In this document: piece after piece, positions 35,901 through 47,221 of the stretch
How the letters are laid out: every line of letters begins with the position of its first letter
How positions within the stretch are numbered: position 1 is the first letter of the stretch
Origin: Elymus sibiricus
Taxonomy: Eukaryota > Streptophyta > Magnoliopsida > Poales > Poaceae
Direction of reading: 5' to 3'
DNA length: 64,000 nucleotides
NCBI GenBank assembly: GCA_039707655.1
Contig: CM077664.1
Location: 26,214,781-26,278,780 of the forward strand
The notes under the pieces: model-generated
Told to the model about the DNA's origin: nothing
The model's database searches: none
Seen by the model: only the letters and a program-made list of their open reading frames with translations
Position numbers and translations under genes: made by a program

Positions 35901-37093
35901 TGAGTCTCTGCTCGTTTCCACGCGCTCCAAAGGCACTAAGGGTTAGGATATGTAATCTGAGTAGGCCTCTGGCCTTTTCGCGCTAACCAGCACGTGGGAA
36001 TAATATGCGTACTCGGCACCGTATGTATCAGCCGAAAGCTTTGTCAGACGCCCAGTTCAGCAGTGCGGCACGGCTGGGCCGGCGCCATCCAGGACAGAGG
36101 TGGTGCCTGGACCCGCGTGTGCGCAACGACTCGGAGTGCAAAGGGGGATGGGCCCAAGAACCCTGAGCGCTTAGGATGTAGACCGGCGGGGACCTCTTTG
36201 CTGAGCTCTAGGTGGGGCTGCGATGTGTCGATCAGCCGAGGCCGGGCATGACCCAGAAAAGTGTGTCCGGCAAGAGTTAATCGAGCGTGTTGGGTAACAG
36301 TAGTGCACCCCTACAGGGAAGTATATCTATTCGAATAGCCGTGTCCACGGTAACAGGACGCTCGGAAAATATCCCGATCTTCTACAACTAGAAATGGGTT
36401 AAATGTATTGGCTCCGGGATCGCTTTCTCGCAGGGAGTCGAGGAAGGATCTCTGGGCGTGATTGCTGCTTAATGCTACTATTATATTAATGTTCTGATCT
36501 GTACTCTTCTTATGCTGCAAGACACTGAAGATGCTCGTCTTCGATAGGCTAGGTTTTTCCCTCTCCTCTGGCATTTCTGTAGATCAGTCCACATATACAG
36601 CCCTTCTTTGATACCAGTGCATAAGTAGAATAGTTCTGATGTAAGTCTTGCGAGTACTTTGGATGAGTACTCACGGTTGCCCTGCTATTCTTTTCCCCAT
36701 ACCCATTTGATGATACATCAGACGATGGAGCCCAGGAGCAGGAGATCCCCGGAGGCGCCTACGACGTGGAGATCCCCGATGACCAGGAGTAGTTTAGGAG
36801 GCTCCCAGGCACGAGGCCTTGCCTCTTTCGATCAGAGCTGTAGATTGTTTTCGTCTTCTAAAGGCATCCTGTTTAACTTTGTGTCTGTACTCAGATACTT
36901 TTGCTTCCGCTGATGCTTGTATGACATCGAGCTTATGTATTCGAGCCCTCGAGGCCCCTGGCTTGTAATATAAAGCTTGTATTATTTTAATTTGTGTCTA
37001 GAGTTGTGTTGTGATATCTTCCCGTGAGTCCCTAGGCTTGATCGTGTGCATTTGCGTGTATGATTAGTGCACGATTAAGTCGGGGGCGTCACA
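32992..37093 (+). repeat. 5' LTR of element F
   Basis: 4102 bp. An AT-rich head, a GC-rich promoter/leader-like block (33480-34330), an AT-rich block (34700-35030) and a long tail with AATATAAAGC near 36967 as possible polyadenylation signal. The overlapping ORFs in the GC-rich block are not conserved between the LTRs at the protein level. Two short exons of a split frame (35103-35174 and 36722-36792) are the exception. Confidence 0.92.
35103..36792 (+). CDS. Putative LTR-borne split acidic ORF, 3' exons (left copy)
   Basis: Exon A, 35103-35174, follows a TTTCCGATAG acceptor and ends CTTCCAG before GCAAGC, a GC-type donor. Exon B, 36722-36792, follows CATCAG and ends GACCAGGAGTAG. Phases agree, so AELP continues into DDGAQEQ and the frame ends in DDQE. 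An upstream exon ending near 33918 (CCGCCAG|GTGAGC) would fit the phase but is not conserved. The second LTR copy (39955-40026; 41573-41643) differs at four sites in these exons, all synonymous. Solo LTR H keeps both exons and the frame. Function unknown. Splicing and translation are inference. Confidence 0.4.
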
Positions 37094-37829
37094 AGTTGGT
37101 ATCAGAGCCGACTGCCTATAGGAAGCCTCCTTTCCAACTCCTTGGCCGAAGTTGAGTCTAGACTTTGAAAATTGTTTTACTAACATGGCTGTGTGGCTTA
37201 TGGGCCCACGTCGCCAAATGGGTGGTATTAGGATCTTTTATTCCTCTTCCTTACTCTGGGACTCTGAATCCTCTTCCTTTTCGGGTTAAATGATTTTTCT
37301 AACACCTAACATTAGGTTCTCGTATCCACATTCACCCGGAGAGCTGGATTGTCTGCAAATATTCCTTTCCATTGGTCTGTTGGATCAGATCATCACATTT
37401 TCCATTCCATTGGTCTGTTTAACCTTTCTTGTAATCTAGCTTTTATCTGGGCAATGATAATTCCCTGCCTAAGTCAGCACCCCCCCCCCCAAATAAAACC
37501 TCGTAACATTTGTTGAGGACACTCCGGTAACCAACGATGGACGAGAACCTTGCCTATTAGTCCGCCTCGTTTTAACAAGCAGGAAAATGGTTCTCTTCGT
37601 TGCCAGCCCTTGGTACCGACGTTGTTGCCGGCATAGCTGACAGATTTTCCTCTGACACGTCTTCTTGCCGTGACCGCGCAAGATGTCACCGCCCTTTCTA
37701 CTCTCAATCCACACTCACCACAGTTCCACAGGATCGAAACCTGACTCTCATGTATGTCCTTGATCCGGAAGATTCCCCTTACTCCACCTCTTAAATCTCG
37801 GGACGAGATTTCTTGTAGTGGGGGAGATT
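37094..37829 (+). other. Element F interior (non-coding)
   Basis: Starts with AGT and the tRNA-iMet primer site TGGTATCAGAGC (37097-37108). No gag or pol is present. Near the right end aatctcgggacgagattt (37793-37810) is a near-palindrome, followed by TTGTAGTGGGGGAGATT, the likely polypurine tract, and then the second LTR. Confidence 0.85.
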
Positions 37830-40800
37830 TGTAACATCCCCAGATCCTAACCCTGTCATTAAGCTAATTAGATTGTCATGTCATCATGATCATCTTAAAT
37901 AAATTGCATTTAGAAAATAATCCAACCTCAAATTCAAAATTCAAATTGCAAGTGAAAGTAAAAGTTGTTCAAATCAGAAACTAAAATGTTCATTGAATAG
38001 CAAATAATTCATAACTAATTATGTTCAGGAAAACAACATCACTAAAAATTCCTAAGTAACTCTAACAACCTCAAACAGTAGTCAAAACAGCACATTTTAA
38101 TCCATTTTATTTAATCCAAATTACAAATGAAATTATATTTTGCCCAAGCCAATTTCTGGTGGTAGAGCATATTGCATTGTGATATTTCAACCAAGTCACA
38201 CAATTTACTAAAGTCATTTTAGTACCACACATTTTGCAAAACAGAAAGTAATACAGAAAACAGAAAAATAGAAAAAGAAAAACGGTTAGGGGCACTGGCG
38301 CACTGGGCCGTGAGTGCACAGTACGGCCAGGCCCAGCCCAGCTGAGCCATCTCCTTCCTCCCGCGCTATCGCGCGCACACGCCGACACGGCGCCGCCCGT
38401 CGCGCTGTCGGCCATCCGCCGGCTCCTCGACGCCGATAAGGGCTCACCCGTGCGCCTCTCCCTCCCCCGCGAAACCCTAGCCCACCAGAAACCCCTCTCG
38501 TCCCCTCCCTCACTCCCATTCGAGCTCGCCCGAAACCTCCCGCGGTCGCCGTCGTCGATCCCGCGCCCTCCGTCACCGCCTCGCCTCGCCGAGATGATGT
38601 GAAGCTCCGCCATCGCCCGCTGCTCCGCCTGCGTCAACCCAACGGGGCCGGGGAGCACCATATTGAGCTCCTCGAGCTCATCTTCTTCCTCGGGTCACCG
38701 GCGACCGTCGCCGATTCGGGCGCCCTCTGCTGCTCCGAAACCGTCAAGGGCCTTTCTTGTGCCACTAGGTGAGCCGCTCCTCCTCTCCCCGTGCTCCTCT
38801 GCCCTCCTGCGCCTCCGTAGCCGTCTCTGTCGCCGCCGTCCGAACTGTGCTCCGCCGCATCGCTCGCCACCGTCCGTTTAGTCGCCGTCGTGCTCGAACG
38901 AGCACGGCTTCGTGCTCAGTGCATCTGCGCGGGCCCAATGCACCCATCCACGCGCTCTGCCGGGCCCCGTAGCGTCGATCCCGAGCTCCTCTTGCTCCGG
39001 CCGCCGCCTGTCGTCGCCGCCGCCGTTGCCTAGGACCTCCCAGACCCCAGCCAACCCTGCCATCGGTCACGGCGTCGAACGGCCGTTCGAACGCGACCGC
39101 CCGCGCCCATTTTGGTGCCCTGTGGGCGAATTCCGACCACGGCCGAGCCGCGCCGCCGCGGAAATGGCCCCCGCCGACTAGCCGCCGGCGCGCTGACATG
39201 GCCGGTCAACGGGGGTCGCTAATGACGCCCTGTGTGACTGACGGACGGGCCCCAGCGCTTAATTAATTTTGGATTAGATTAAACCGCTAATAGACTAACC
39301 CTAATAGCCACTGACAGTAGGGCCCACCTCTAATTAATCACCGTTTAGTTAAAATTAAATCCGGATTAACCCCACTGTCTATGACAGGTGGGGCCAGCCA
39401 CTATTCCAGTGGATAAGCTCTGCTGAGTCAGCAGCTGACTCAGCAGGCCGGCCCCACATGTAAGCATCTCTGGGCTGACCGCTGACTAGACCGCTGACCC
39501 AGTCAATGGGCCCACTGGTCAGCCACTGTGCTGGTCAGCTGGGTACATTTCTGGGTACCCGTAGCATTTTGCATTTAATATTTTTCGAGATATAAATAAT
39601 CCAGAAATTCCAAAATATTAATAAAACTTTAGAAAATCATATCTTTTAAACCGTAACTCGGATTAAAATAAGTTATATATGAAAAACGATTAGAAAAATG
39701 TGTAGAATCCGAATAACCTATCCCCATACCTGCCACACCCCTCTAACATACCGAACATGGAACCTTTTGCCCGTATCCAATAAATGAATAGTGCATGACC
39801 TCGATAAAATAAATCCAAATAAATTCCTAAATTAACTAAAACAATTAGTTAGGCATTATATCACCTCTAAATATCATTTAGGCATGTCTTGCATAGTGAT
39901 TGCGTTTGTTGCCGTGAATTTGTTGTTTCTTCTCCCCCCCCTTCTTTCCTATAGCCTCCGAGATCGACGCTGCTCAAGAGACCGACGACCCCTCTAACGC
40001 TCCCTCCTTTGCCGCAGAGCTTCCAGGCAAGCAAACCCCCTTGACGCATGCCTATATCACATATTCCTTCTCCCGCCTGCTTGCATTAGAAAATTGCTAC
40101 TGCTATTGTTTTATCCTACTCTGCAGTATAGCCTGTCCTTGTAACTGTTATTGATACCTGCCTGTTATCCAAAATGCTTAGTATAGGTTGGATGGTAGTG
40201 AACCATCTGTGGCCCCTCCTCCTTGTTGTAGTTGCCCCGCTTTAGTATCTGTGCCCCGATCGATGTGGTCGAACGGGTTGAGACCCGCACATTACCACAC
40301 CCCCCTAAGTTGCTCGACTCTACAGAGTTATCATCAAGTGCCGAGGGTGATACCTCTTATTCCACTTCTGATGAGACTTCTGTGGTATAACTAGTCGGTC
40401 GTGGATTATGAGGGTGATTCCTCTTTCACCACCTCGACGAAGCTTATGTCATGCAACCCCGCAAGTGTGAATACCATCAAGGGTGATTCCTCCGGATTCA
40501 CCTTGATGGATACATCCGGCAGGAATCCAACGAGGGTGACTCCTCGGGTTCCTGCTGGATGGAATGGACACACGGTTACCACTTACTTACCGTTGTTACT
40601 GGATAAGTCGGGTAGGCCCCGAGGGGTACCCGCGAGTGATGTGTAGACAGGTTGACCATGAGGGTACCCGCGAGATGAATACGTGGCACGGCCGGGCATT
40701 CTTAGCCCTTGCCGTAAGTCCACGAGACGGGGCGACGGGGTCACAGGTTGGTGAGTCTCTGCTCGTTTCCGTGCGCTCCAAAGGCACTAAGGGTTAGGAT

Positions 40801-41944
40801 ATGTAATCTGAGTAGGCCTCTAGCCTTTTCGCGCTAACCAGCACGTGGGAATAATATGGGTACTCGGCACCATATGTATCAGCCGAAAGCTTTGTCAGAC
40901 GTCCAGTTCAGCAGTGCGGCACGGCTGGGCCGGCGCCATCCAGGACAGAGGTGGTGCCTGGACCCGCGTGTGCGCAATGACCCGGAGTGCAAAGGGGGAT
41001 GGGCCCAAGAACCCTGAGCGCTTAGGATGTAGACCGGCGGGGACCTCTCTGCTGAGCTCTAGGTGGGGCTGCGGTGTGTCGATCAGCCGAGGCCAGGCAT
41101 GACCAAGAAAAGTGTGTCCGGCCAGAGTTAATCGAGCGTGTTGGGTAACAGTAGTGCACCCCTGCAGGGAAGTATATCTATTCGAATAGCCGTGTCCACG
41201 GTAACAGGACGCTCGGAAAATATCCCGATCTTCTACAACTAGAAATGGGTTAAATGTATTGGCTCCGGGATCGCTTTCTCGCAGGGAGTCGAGGAAGGAT
41301 CTCTAGGCGTGATTGCTGCTTAATGCTACTATTATATTAATGTTCTGATCTGTACTCTTCTTATGCTGCAAGACACTGAAGATGCTAGTCTTCGATAGGC
41401 TAGGTTTTTCCCTCTCCTCTGGCATTTCTGCAGATCAGTCCACATATATAGCCCTTCTTTGATACCAGTGCATATGTAGAATAGTTCTGATTTAAGTCTT
41501 GCGAGTACTTTGGATGAGTACTCACGGTTGCCCTGCTATTCTTTTCCCCATACCCATTTGATGATACATCAGACGATGGAGCCCAGGAGCAGGAGATCCC
41601 CGGAGGCGCCTATGACGTGGAGATCCCCGACGACCAGGAGTAGTTTAGGAGGCTCCCAGGCAGGAGGCCTTGCCTCTTTCGATCAGAGCTGTAGATTGTT
41701 TTCGCCTTCTTAAGGCATCCTGTTTAACTTTGTGTCTGTACTCAGATACTTTTGCTTCCGCTGATGCTTGTATGACATCGAGCTTATGTATTCGAGCCCT
41801 CGAGGCCCCTAGCTTGTAATATAAAGCTTGTATTATTTTAATTTGTGTCTAGAGTTGTGTTGTGATATCTTCCGGTGAGTCCCTAGGCTTGATCGTGTGC
41901 ATTTGCGTGTATGATTAGTGCACGATTAAGTCGGGGGCGTCACA
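37830..41944 (+). repeat. 3' LTR of element F
   Basis: 4115 bp, matching 32992-37093. It has about 13 bp more near 38190-38215 than the left copy and otherwise mostly single-base differences. It carries the second copy of the split frame (39955-40026 and 41573-41643). Confidence 0.92.
39955..41643 (+). CDS. Putative LTR-borne split acidic ORF, 3' exons (right copy)
   Basis: Exon A is 39955-40026 and exon B is 41573-41643, with the same acceptors, the same GC-type donor and the same stop as the left copy. Changes against the left copy are CAG/CAA, ACA/ACC, TAC/TAT and GAT/GAC, all silent. By contrast the 81-codon frame at 40401-40646 in the intervening sequence shows mainly amino-acid changes, so it is probably not coding. 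Confidence 0.4.
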
Positions 41945-44688
41945 GAATATAATTAAGAAGAAGCTTCCAAAGGATAACGAATTGCCTGCCAGTACATACG
42001 AAGCAAAGAAGGTTCTCTGCCCTCTAGGATTAGAGGTACAGAAGATACATGCATGCCCTAATGACTGCATCCTCTACCGCGGTGAGGAGTACGAGAATTT
42101 GAATGCATGCCCGGTATGCGGTGCATTGCGGTATAAGATCAGATGAGATGACCTTGGTGATGTTGAGGGCGTGCACCCCAGGAAGAGGGTTCCTGCCAAG
42201 GTGATGTGGTATGCTCCTATAATACCACGGTTGAAACGTCTGTTCAGAAACAAAGAGCATGCCAAGTTGTTGCGATGGCACAAAGAAGACCGTAAGAAAG
42301 ACGGGATGTTGAGAGTACCCGCTGATGGGTCGCAGTGGAGAAAAATCGAGAGAAAATGACCGGAGTTTGCAGGTGACACATGGAACTTATGGTTTGGTAT
42401 AAGTGCAGATGGCATTAATCATTTTGGGGAGCAGAGCAGCAATCATAGCACCTGGCATGTGACTCTATGTAAATATAACCTTCCTCCTTGGCTGTGCATG
42501 AAGCGAAAGTTCATTATGATGCCAATGCTCATCCAAGGCCCTAAGCAACCCGGCAACGACATTGATGTGTACCTAAGGCCATTAGTTAAAGAACTTTTAT
42601 AGATGTGGAATGTAAAAGGTGTACGTGTGTGGGATGAGCACAAACAGGAGGAATTTGACCTACGAGTGTTGCTGTTTGTAACCATCAATGATTGGCCTGC
42701 TCTTAGCAACCTTTCAGGACAGTCAAACAAGGGATACAACGCATCACTATTTAGATGAGACTAAAAGTATATATTTGGACAAATGTAAGAAGAATGTGTA
42801 CCTGGGACATCGTCGATTTCTTCCGACCAAGCATGCCTTAAGAAAGAAAGGCAAGCATTTCAAAGGTGAGGCAGATCATCGGAAGAAGCCTGTCCCCCGT
42901 ACTGGTGATGATATATTTGATATGGTCAAGGATTTAAAAGCAATCTTTGGAAAGGGTCCTGGCGGACAATCTGTTCCGAATGATGCTGACGGACACGCAC
43001 CCATGTGGAAGAAGAAATCTATATTTTGGGACCTACCCTATTGGAAAGTCCTAGAGGTCCGCTCTGCAATCGACGTGATGCACGTGACGAAGAATCTTTG
43101 CGTGAACCTGCTAGGCTTCTTGGGCGTGTATGGGAAGACAAAAGATACACCGGAGGCACGGGAGGACCAGCAACGTATGAACGAAAAAGACGGCATGCAT
43201 CCAAAGCAGTATCAAGATCCTGCCAGCTACGCTCTTACCAAAGCAGAGAAGGAAATCTTTTTTGAATGCCTGCTTAGTATCAAGGTCCCGTCTGGCTTCT
43301 CGTCGAATATAAAGGGAATAATAAATATGGCAGAGAAAAAATTCCAGAACCTAAAGTCTCATGACTACCACGTGATTATGACGCAATTGCTTCCTGTTGT
43401 ATTCAGGGGGCTTCTACCAGAAAATGTTCGATTAGACATTGTGAAGCTATGTGCATTCCTCAATGCAATTTCTTAGAAGGTAATCGATCCAGAAATCCTA
43501 CCAAGGTTACAGAATGATTTGGTCCAATGTCTTGTCAGTTTCGAGTTGGTGTTCCCACCATCCTTCTTCAATATTATCACGCATGTCCGAGTTCACCTAG
43601 TCGACGAGATTGCAATTCTGGGTCCTGTATTTCTACACAATATGTTCCCCTTTGAGAGGTTCATGGGAGTCTTAAAGAAATATGTTCATAACCGTGCTAG
43701 GCTAGAAGGAAGCATCTCCAAGGGCCACGAAACAAAGGAGGTCATTGAGTTTTGGGTTGACTTTATTCCTGACCTTAAGCCGATTGGTGTTCCTGAATCG
43801 TGGCATGAGGGGAGACTGGGTGGAAAAGGCACGCTAGGACCGAAAGCAATAATATGTAGGGACGGGCATTCTTGGGCGCAAGCACACTACACAGTTCTAC
43901 AAAATTCTACTTTGGTGGCCCCGTATATCAATGAACACAAGAATATTTTACGCTCCAAACACCCGAAGCAGTCTGACGACTGGATTACACATGAACACAT
44001 GGGGACTTTCGGCGGTTGGTTGCAAACACATCTCATGGGTAACACCACTGTTGGAGATGGGCTGTACTTGTTGGCCAGGACACCATCTTCGACTGTATTG
44101 ACTTTCCAAGGGTATGAGATAAATGGGAATACATTTTACACGATCGCCCAAGATAAAAAGAGAACCAACCAAAACAGTGGTGTCCGCTCTGATGCAGCAA
44201 ACACCAATAGGGCAAAGGACACATATTATGGTTACATAGAGGAGATATGGGAACTTGACTATGGACGTGATTTTAAGGTCCCTTTGTTTCGGTGCAAATG
44301 GGTCAATCTGACAGGAGGCGGGGTACAGATAGACCCGTAGTACGGAATGACAATAGTGGATCTCAACAATCTTGGGTACACAGATGAACCATTCGTCCTA
44401 GCCAATGATGTGGCGCACGTTTTCTATGTGAAGGACATGTCTACCAAACCGAGAAAAAGAAAAGATAAGGAAGCGAATACATCATACGATGAGCCAAAGC
44501 GCCACATAGTTCTTTCAGGGAAAAGAAACATTGTGGGAGTGGAGGACAAGACAGACATGTCAGAAGATTATGAAAAGTTTCATGAAATTCCTCCCTTCAC
44601 AGTGAAGACTGACCCAAGCATCCTGTTAAATGATGAAGATTATCCATGGTTACGGCGCAATAAGCAAGGGACACACGCGAAGAAATAG
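41945..44688 (+). pseudogene. CACTA TNP2-type transposase, main part (broken)
   Basis: Continues from 32991 with KKKLPKDNELPASTYEAKK. Order of domains: Transposase_21-like catalytic region (CPNDCILYRGEEYENLNACP, then APIIPRLKRLFRN, VRVWDEHKQEEFDLRVLL, FWDLPYWKVLEVRSAIDVMH), a DUF4218-like region (43300-43780; LPVVFRGLLPENVRLDIVKL), and a DUF4216-like C-terminal region (FRCKWVNLTGGG; YGMTIVDLNNLGYTDEPFVL). Stops occur at 42144 (TGA), 42357 (TGA), 42600 (TAG), 43474 (TAG) and 44338 (TAG), with a frameshift near 42740. The likely originals (CGA, TGG, CAG/CAA) mean several are C-to-T or G-to-A changes. The final stop is 44686-44688. Not functional. Confidence 0.92.
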
Positions 44689-45880
44689 TTTTATACCCCA
44701 AAAGATCCCACTCTGGGATGTGACCGGCTTCACCGCCATCACTTTCTCTCTACTGTGAGTTTCCGGACTTATAGCTGGAAAGTGCCACTTCGGACAAACC
44801 GAAGGGAATCTTTGTAAGAGCTAGCTAGGGCATTTTGGCATTTGAAACATGATTTTAGAATAATTATTTATTAAGTTATGAAATTTCAATTATTCATATC
44901 CTTTTAGTATTTTAATTATACAGAGGAGTTAATCAATGCAAATATTTTGACCATTTCAGCAGGTGTACCAAGTTTGAGCTCAATAGCAAAAAGAATCAAC
45001 TAAAAAGCTTTTATAAAACTCTAGTTAGGATCAAAATAATATTAACTTAAAACTATATAAAATTTATGCAACTAAAATTTTCATAAAGTATTTTTTGTTA
45101 AAAACTTTAATAGCAAAAAAGAATTAAATGAAAACTAGGCATGTATGCTACTATTTTTGAATATGTTTAAAAGAAAACTAAAACTAAAATATCCTAAAAA
45201 GGTCTAAAACCAAAAACAGAATGCAAAAGCAGTTTTAGATGCATATGTAATTGTGTGCTCCATCATTACTTGACTTGCGTTATTTTTCTAGAGTCTCTTG
45301 TGGTCTATTCACGATCAAATGTGTTGAACACTAGGACGGAGATGAGTGGACATATGACTTTGGCCAGAACGAGATTAATTCTTTAAGGGGACGCATTCTC
45401 GCTGAAATACTATTTTCAGAGTGCAACACGATGGAAACGGTGAAGGAAAAGATTCTTAAAATCATGCCAAAGGAATGAATGGGAGGATGTGGTGTTGGAT
45501 ATTACGTTCTTTCTTTATTGTAATGCCACATGATTTTCACTTTTGGCAACTAAATAAAAGTGTCGTGGTCGGTACTTTGTACCATTTTGATATTGTAATG
45601 GCAGATGATTTTTCATTATTGGCAACTAAATAAAACTGCCGTGCTCGGTACTTCGTACATTTTTTATTTTGTAATGGCACTCTTTCGGAATTATTATTTA
45701 TATTCTTATGGCATATTTTTATGATGTTATGTGAATGAGGCTGTTTTCTGAATGAGGTTATTTTAGTTCACAGATATTCTATACTGTTTATTTTACTTCA
45801 CTGATTTTTATTACTAATTATTTGAACGAGTTTTCATTAAGTACTAAAAAAAGTAAAAATAAAATAAAAAAAGAAGCCCG
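44689..45880 (+). other. CACTA spacer with exon-like remnant and tandem repeat
   Basis: AT-rich spacer after the transposase. 45347-45477 reads as a possible exon ending in stop TGA (TFGQNEINSLRGRILAEILF), preceded by TTTTTCTAG near 45290; I cannot name it. 45515-45675 holds two tandem copies of a ~79-bp unit, each with GGCAACTAAATAAAA, resembling a duplicated polyadenylation region. Nothing else is supported. Confidence 0.45.
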
Positions 45881-46118
45881 ACCGTAGCTGCTGGACCGCC
45901 GTTCAACCAGCGAATAAATCGTCCAAATCAAGCCCGCAGGCGACTCGGGCGGTGAATCGGGCACACGAACGGCCCAGCGGCTGGGTCAACCATAGGGCAA
46001 GCGGCGGCATTGTGTTTCGTGGAGTTCGGAATGGCTGCACGATGCGGCTCTTTAAACCGGTCGGCGCGCCCATCGCTCGGCGAGGTGGGACTAAACTTGC
46101 GACGCGCTGGCAGTGCCG

Positions 46119-46370
46119 AACGAGAATTAGTCCCGGTTGGTGCCACCAACCGTGACTAAAGGCCTCCCTTTATTCCCGGTCCGTGCCACCAACCGGGACT
46201 AAAGGCCTCCCTTTAGTCCCGGTCCGTGCCACCAACCGGGACTAAAGGCCTGGGTTTCGCGCCCTTTGGGCTGCTGAAATTTAGCTTTAGTCCCGGTTGG
46301 TGGCACGGGCCGGGACAAAATGTAGACCTTTAGTCCCGGTTGGAGCCACCAACTGGGACTAAATCTCGGG
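46119..46370. repeat. Internal cluster of CACTA subterminal-type repeats
   Basis: At least eight TAGTCCCGGTT/ACCGGGACTA motifs in direct and inverted orientation, such as ttagtcccggttggtg...ccaaccgtgactaa, spaced as at the element ends, but located in the middle of the transposon directly before a TATA box at 46372. No terminal CACTA sequence accompanies them. Confidence 0.8.
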
Positions 46371-46371
46371 C

Positions 46372-46379
46372 TATATAAA
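46372..46379 (+). promoter_or_regulatory. TATA box of the right CACTA transcription unit
   Basis: TATATAAA (CTATATAAACCGC) immediately after the internal repeat cluster and before a GC-rich leader (46385-46600) that ends in a probable donor AAG|GTATAT near 46602. It would drive the genes at 47222 and 48593. Confidence 0.65.
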
Positions 46380-47221
46380 CCGCAAGCCCCGACACCGTCG
46401 CCGACGCCCAAACTTCTCCATCGCCTCTCCTCGCCTCGACGCGCTGCCCCGACGCCCTGCCCCGACGCCGTCACCGGCGCTCCTCCACGCGCGCGCGCCC
46501 TCGACGTCCGCTCCCACCGGCCGCCTGCCTCCATGCGCCGCCCGAGCCCTCCGCAGCCGTCGCCCACCGCTGCGCCGTCGCCCCCGCTCCTCCTCCACCA
46601 AGGTATATCTCTCTCCTCCCTCCTCCTTCCCTGTTGCTTAGATGGATGGATTGATGTTGCTTAGATAGATAGATTTATGCCTGAATTTGTTAAATGTATG
46701 GATGGATTGATTGTGGATGTTGTTAAATGGAAGTATGGATGAATTTGTAGATTTTTGCTGCTGTGCATTCGTGTTATTGGTGCTATTTTTTTCAAGTTCT
46801 AGAAATTAATCAAGTTCTTGGTCTAGATGGACATGATGTGCTAAATGGTCTTGTTATATGCAAGTTTTCATAGATGTTTTCATAAATGTAGTAGTAGTAG
46901 ATGAGTAGCTGTGAAAATCTAAAGCTAGTATTTTTTTTGAGACTGTACAAGTTGATATATTTTATATCTTTTGAATAAAACATTTAACGTGTATTTGAAA
47001 AATGTCTAACAAGCATTCAAAAAAATTCAATGATATATTGTAAAAAATGTGAATCGTGTATTTGATACGTGTATAAAAAATAGAGACATGTGGTGAGAGA
47101 AAAAAAGAAAAATTAAAGAAATCTGATGCAAACAATGAAATAAAGGCGAGCCGGAGCAACGTCTCACAATGAATGAGAAATAGACCTGATTTGTTTTCAT
47201 AGGAATTTGTTCTCGGCGACG

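Larger units (their letters stand above)
32992..41944 (+). mobile_element. Element F: gypsy-type element with 4.1-kb LTRs and no coding interior
   Basis: 8953 bp, LTRs 32992-37093 and 37830-41944, each from TGTAACATCCCC to GGGGGCGTCACA. Target duplication is gaaaa (32987-32991) against gaata (41945-41949), one base changed. The primer site is TGGTATCAGAGC at 37097-37108. The 736-bp interior has no gag or pol; it looks like the two ends of a larger element joined by deletion, and so needed helper proteins. The LTRs are very similar, a few percent different by eye. It sits in the CACTA transposase gene, so it is younger than the CACTA insertion. Confidence 0.93.

Noticed and set aside
46119..46370. 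Independent nested CACTA element ending at the internal repeat cluster
   Set aside because: No CACTA terminal sequence or 3-bp duplication was found at either side; kept as an alternative explanation only.
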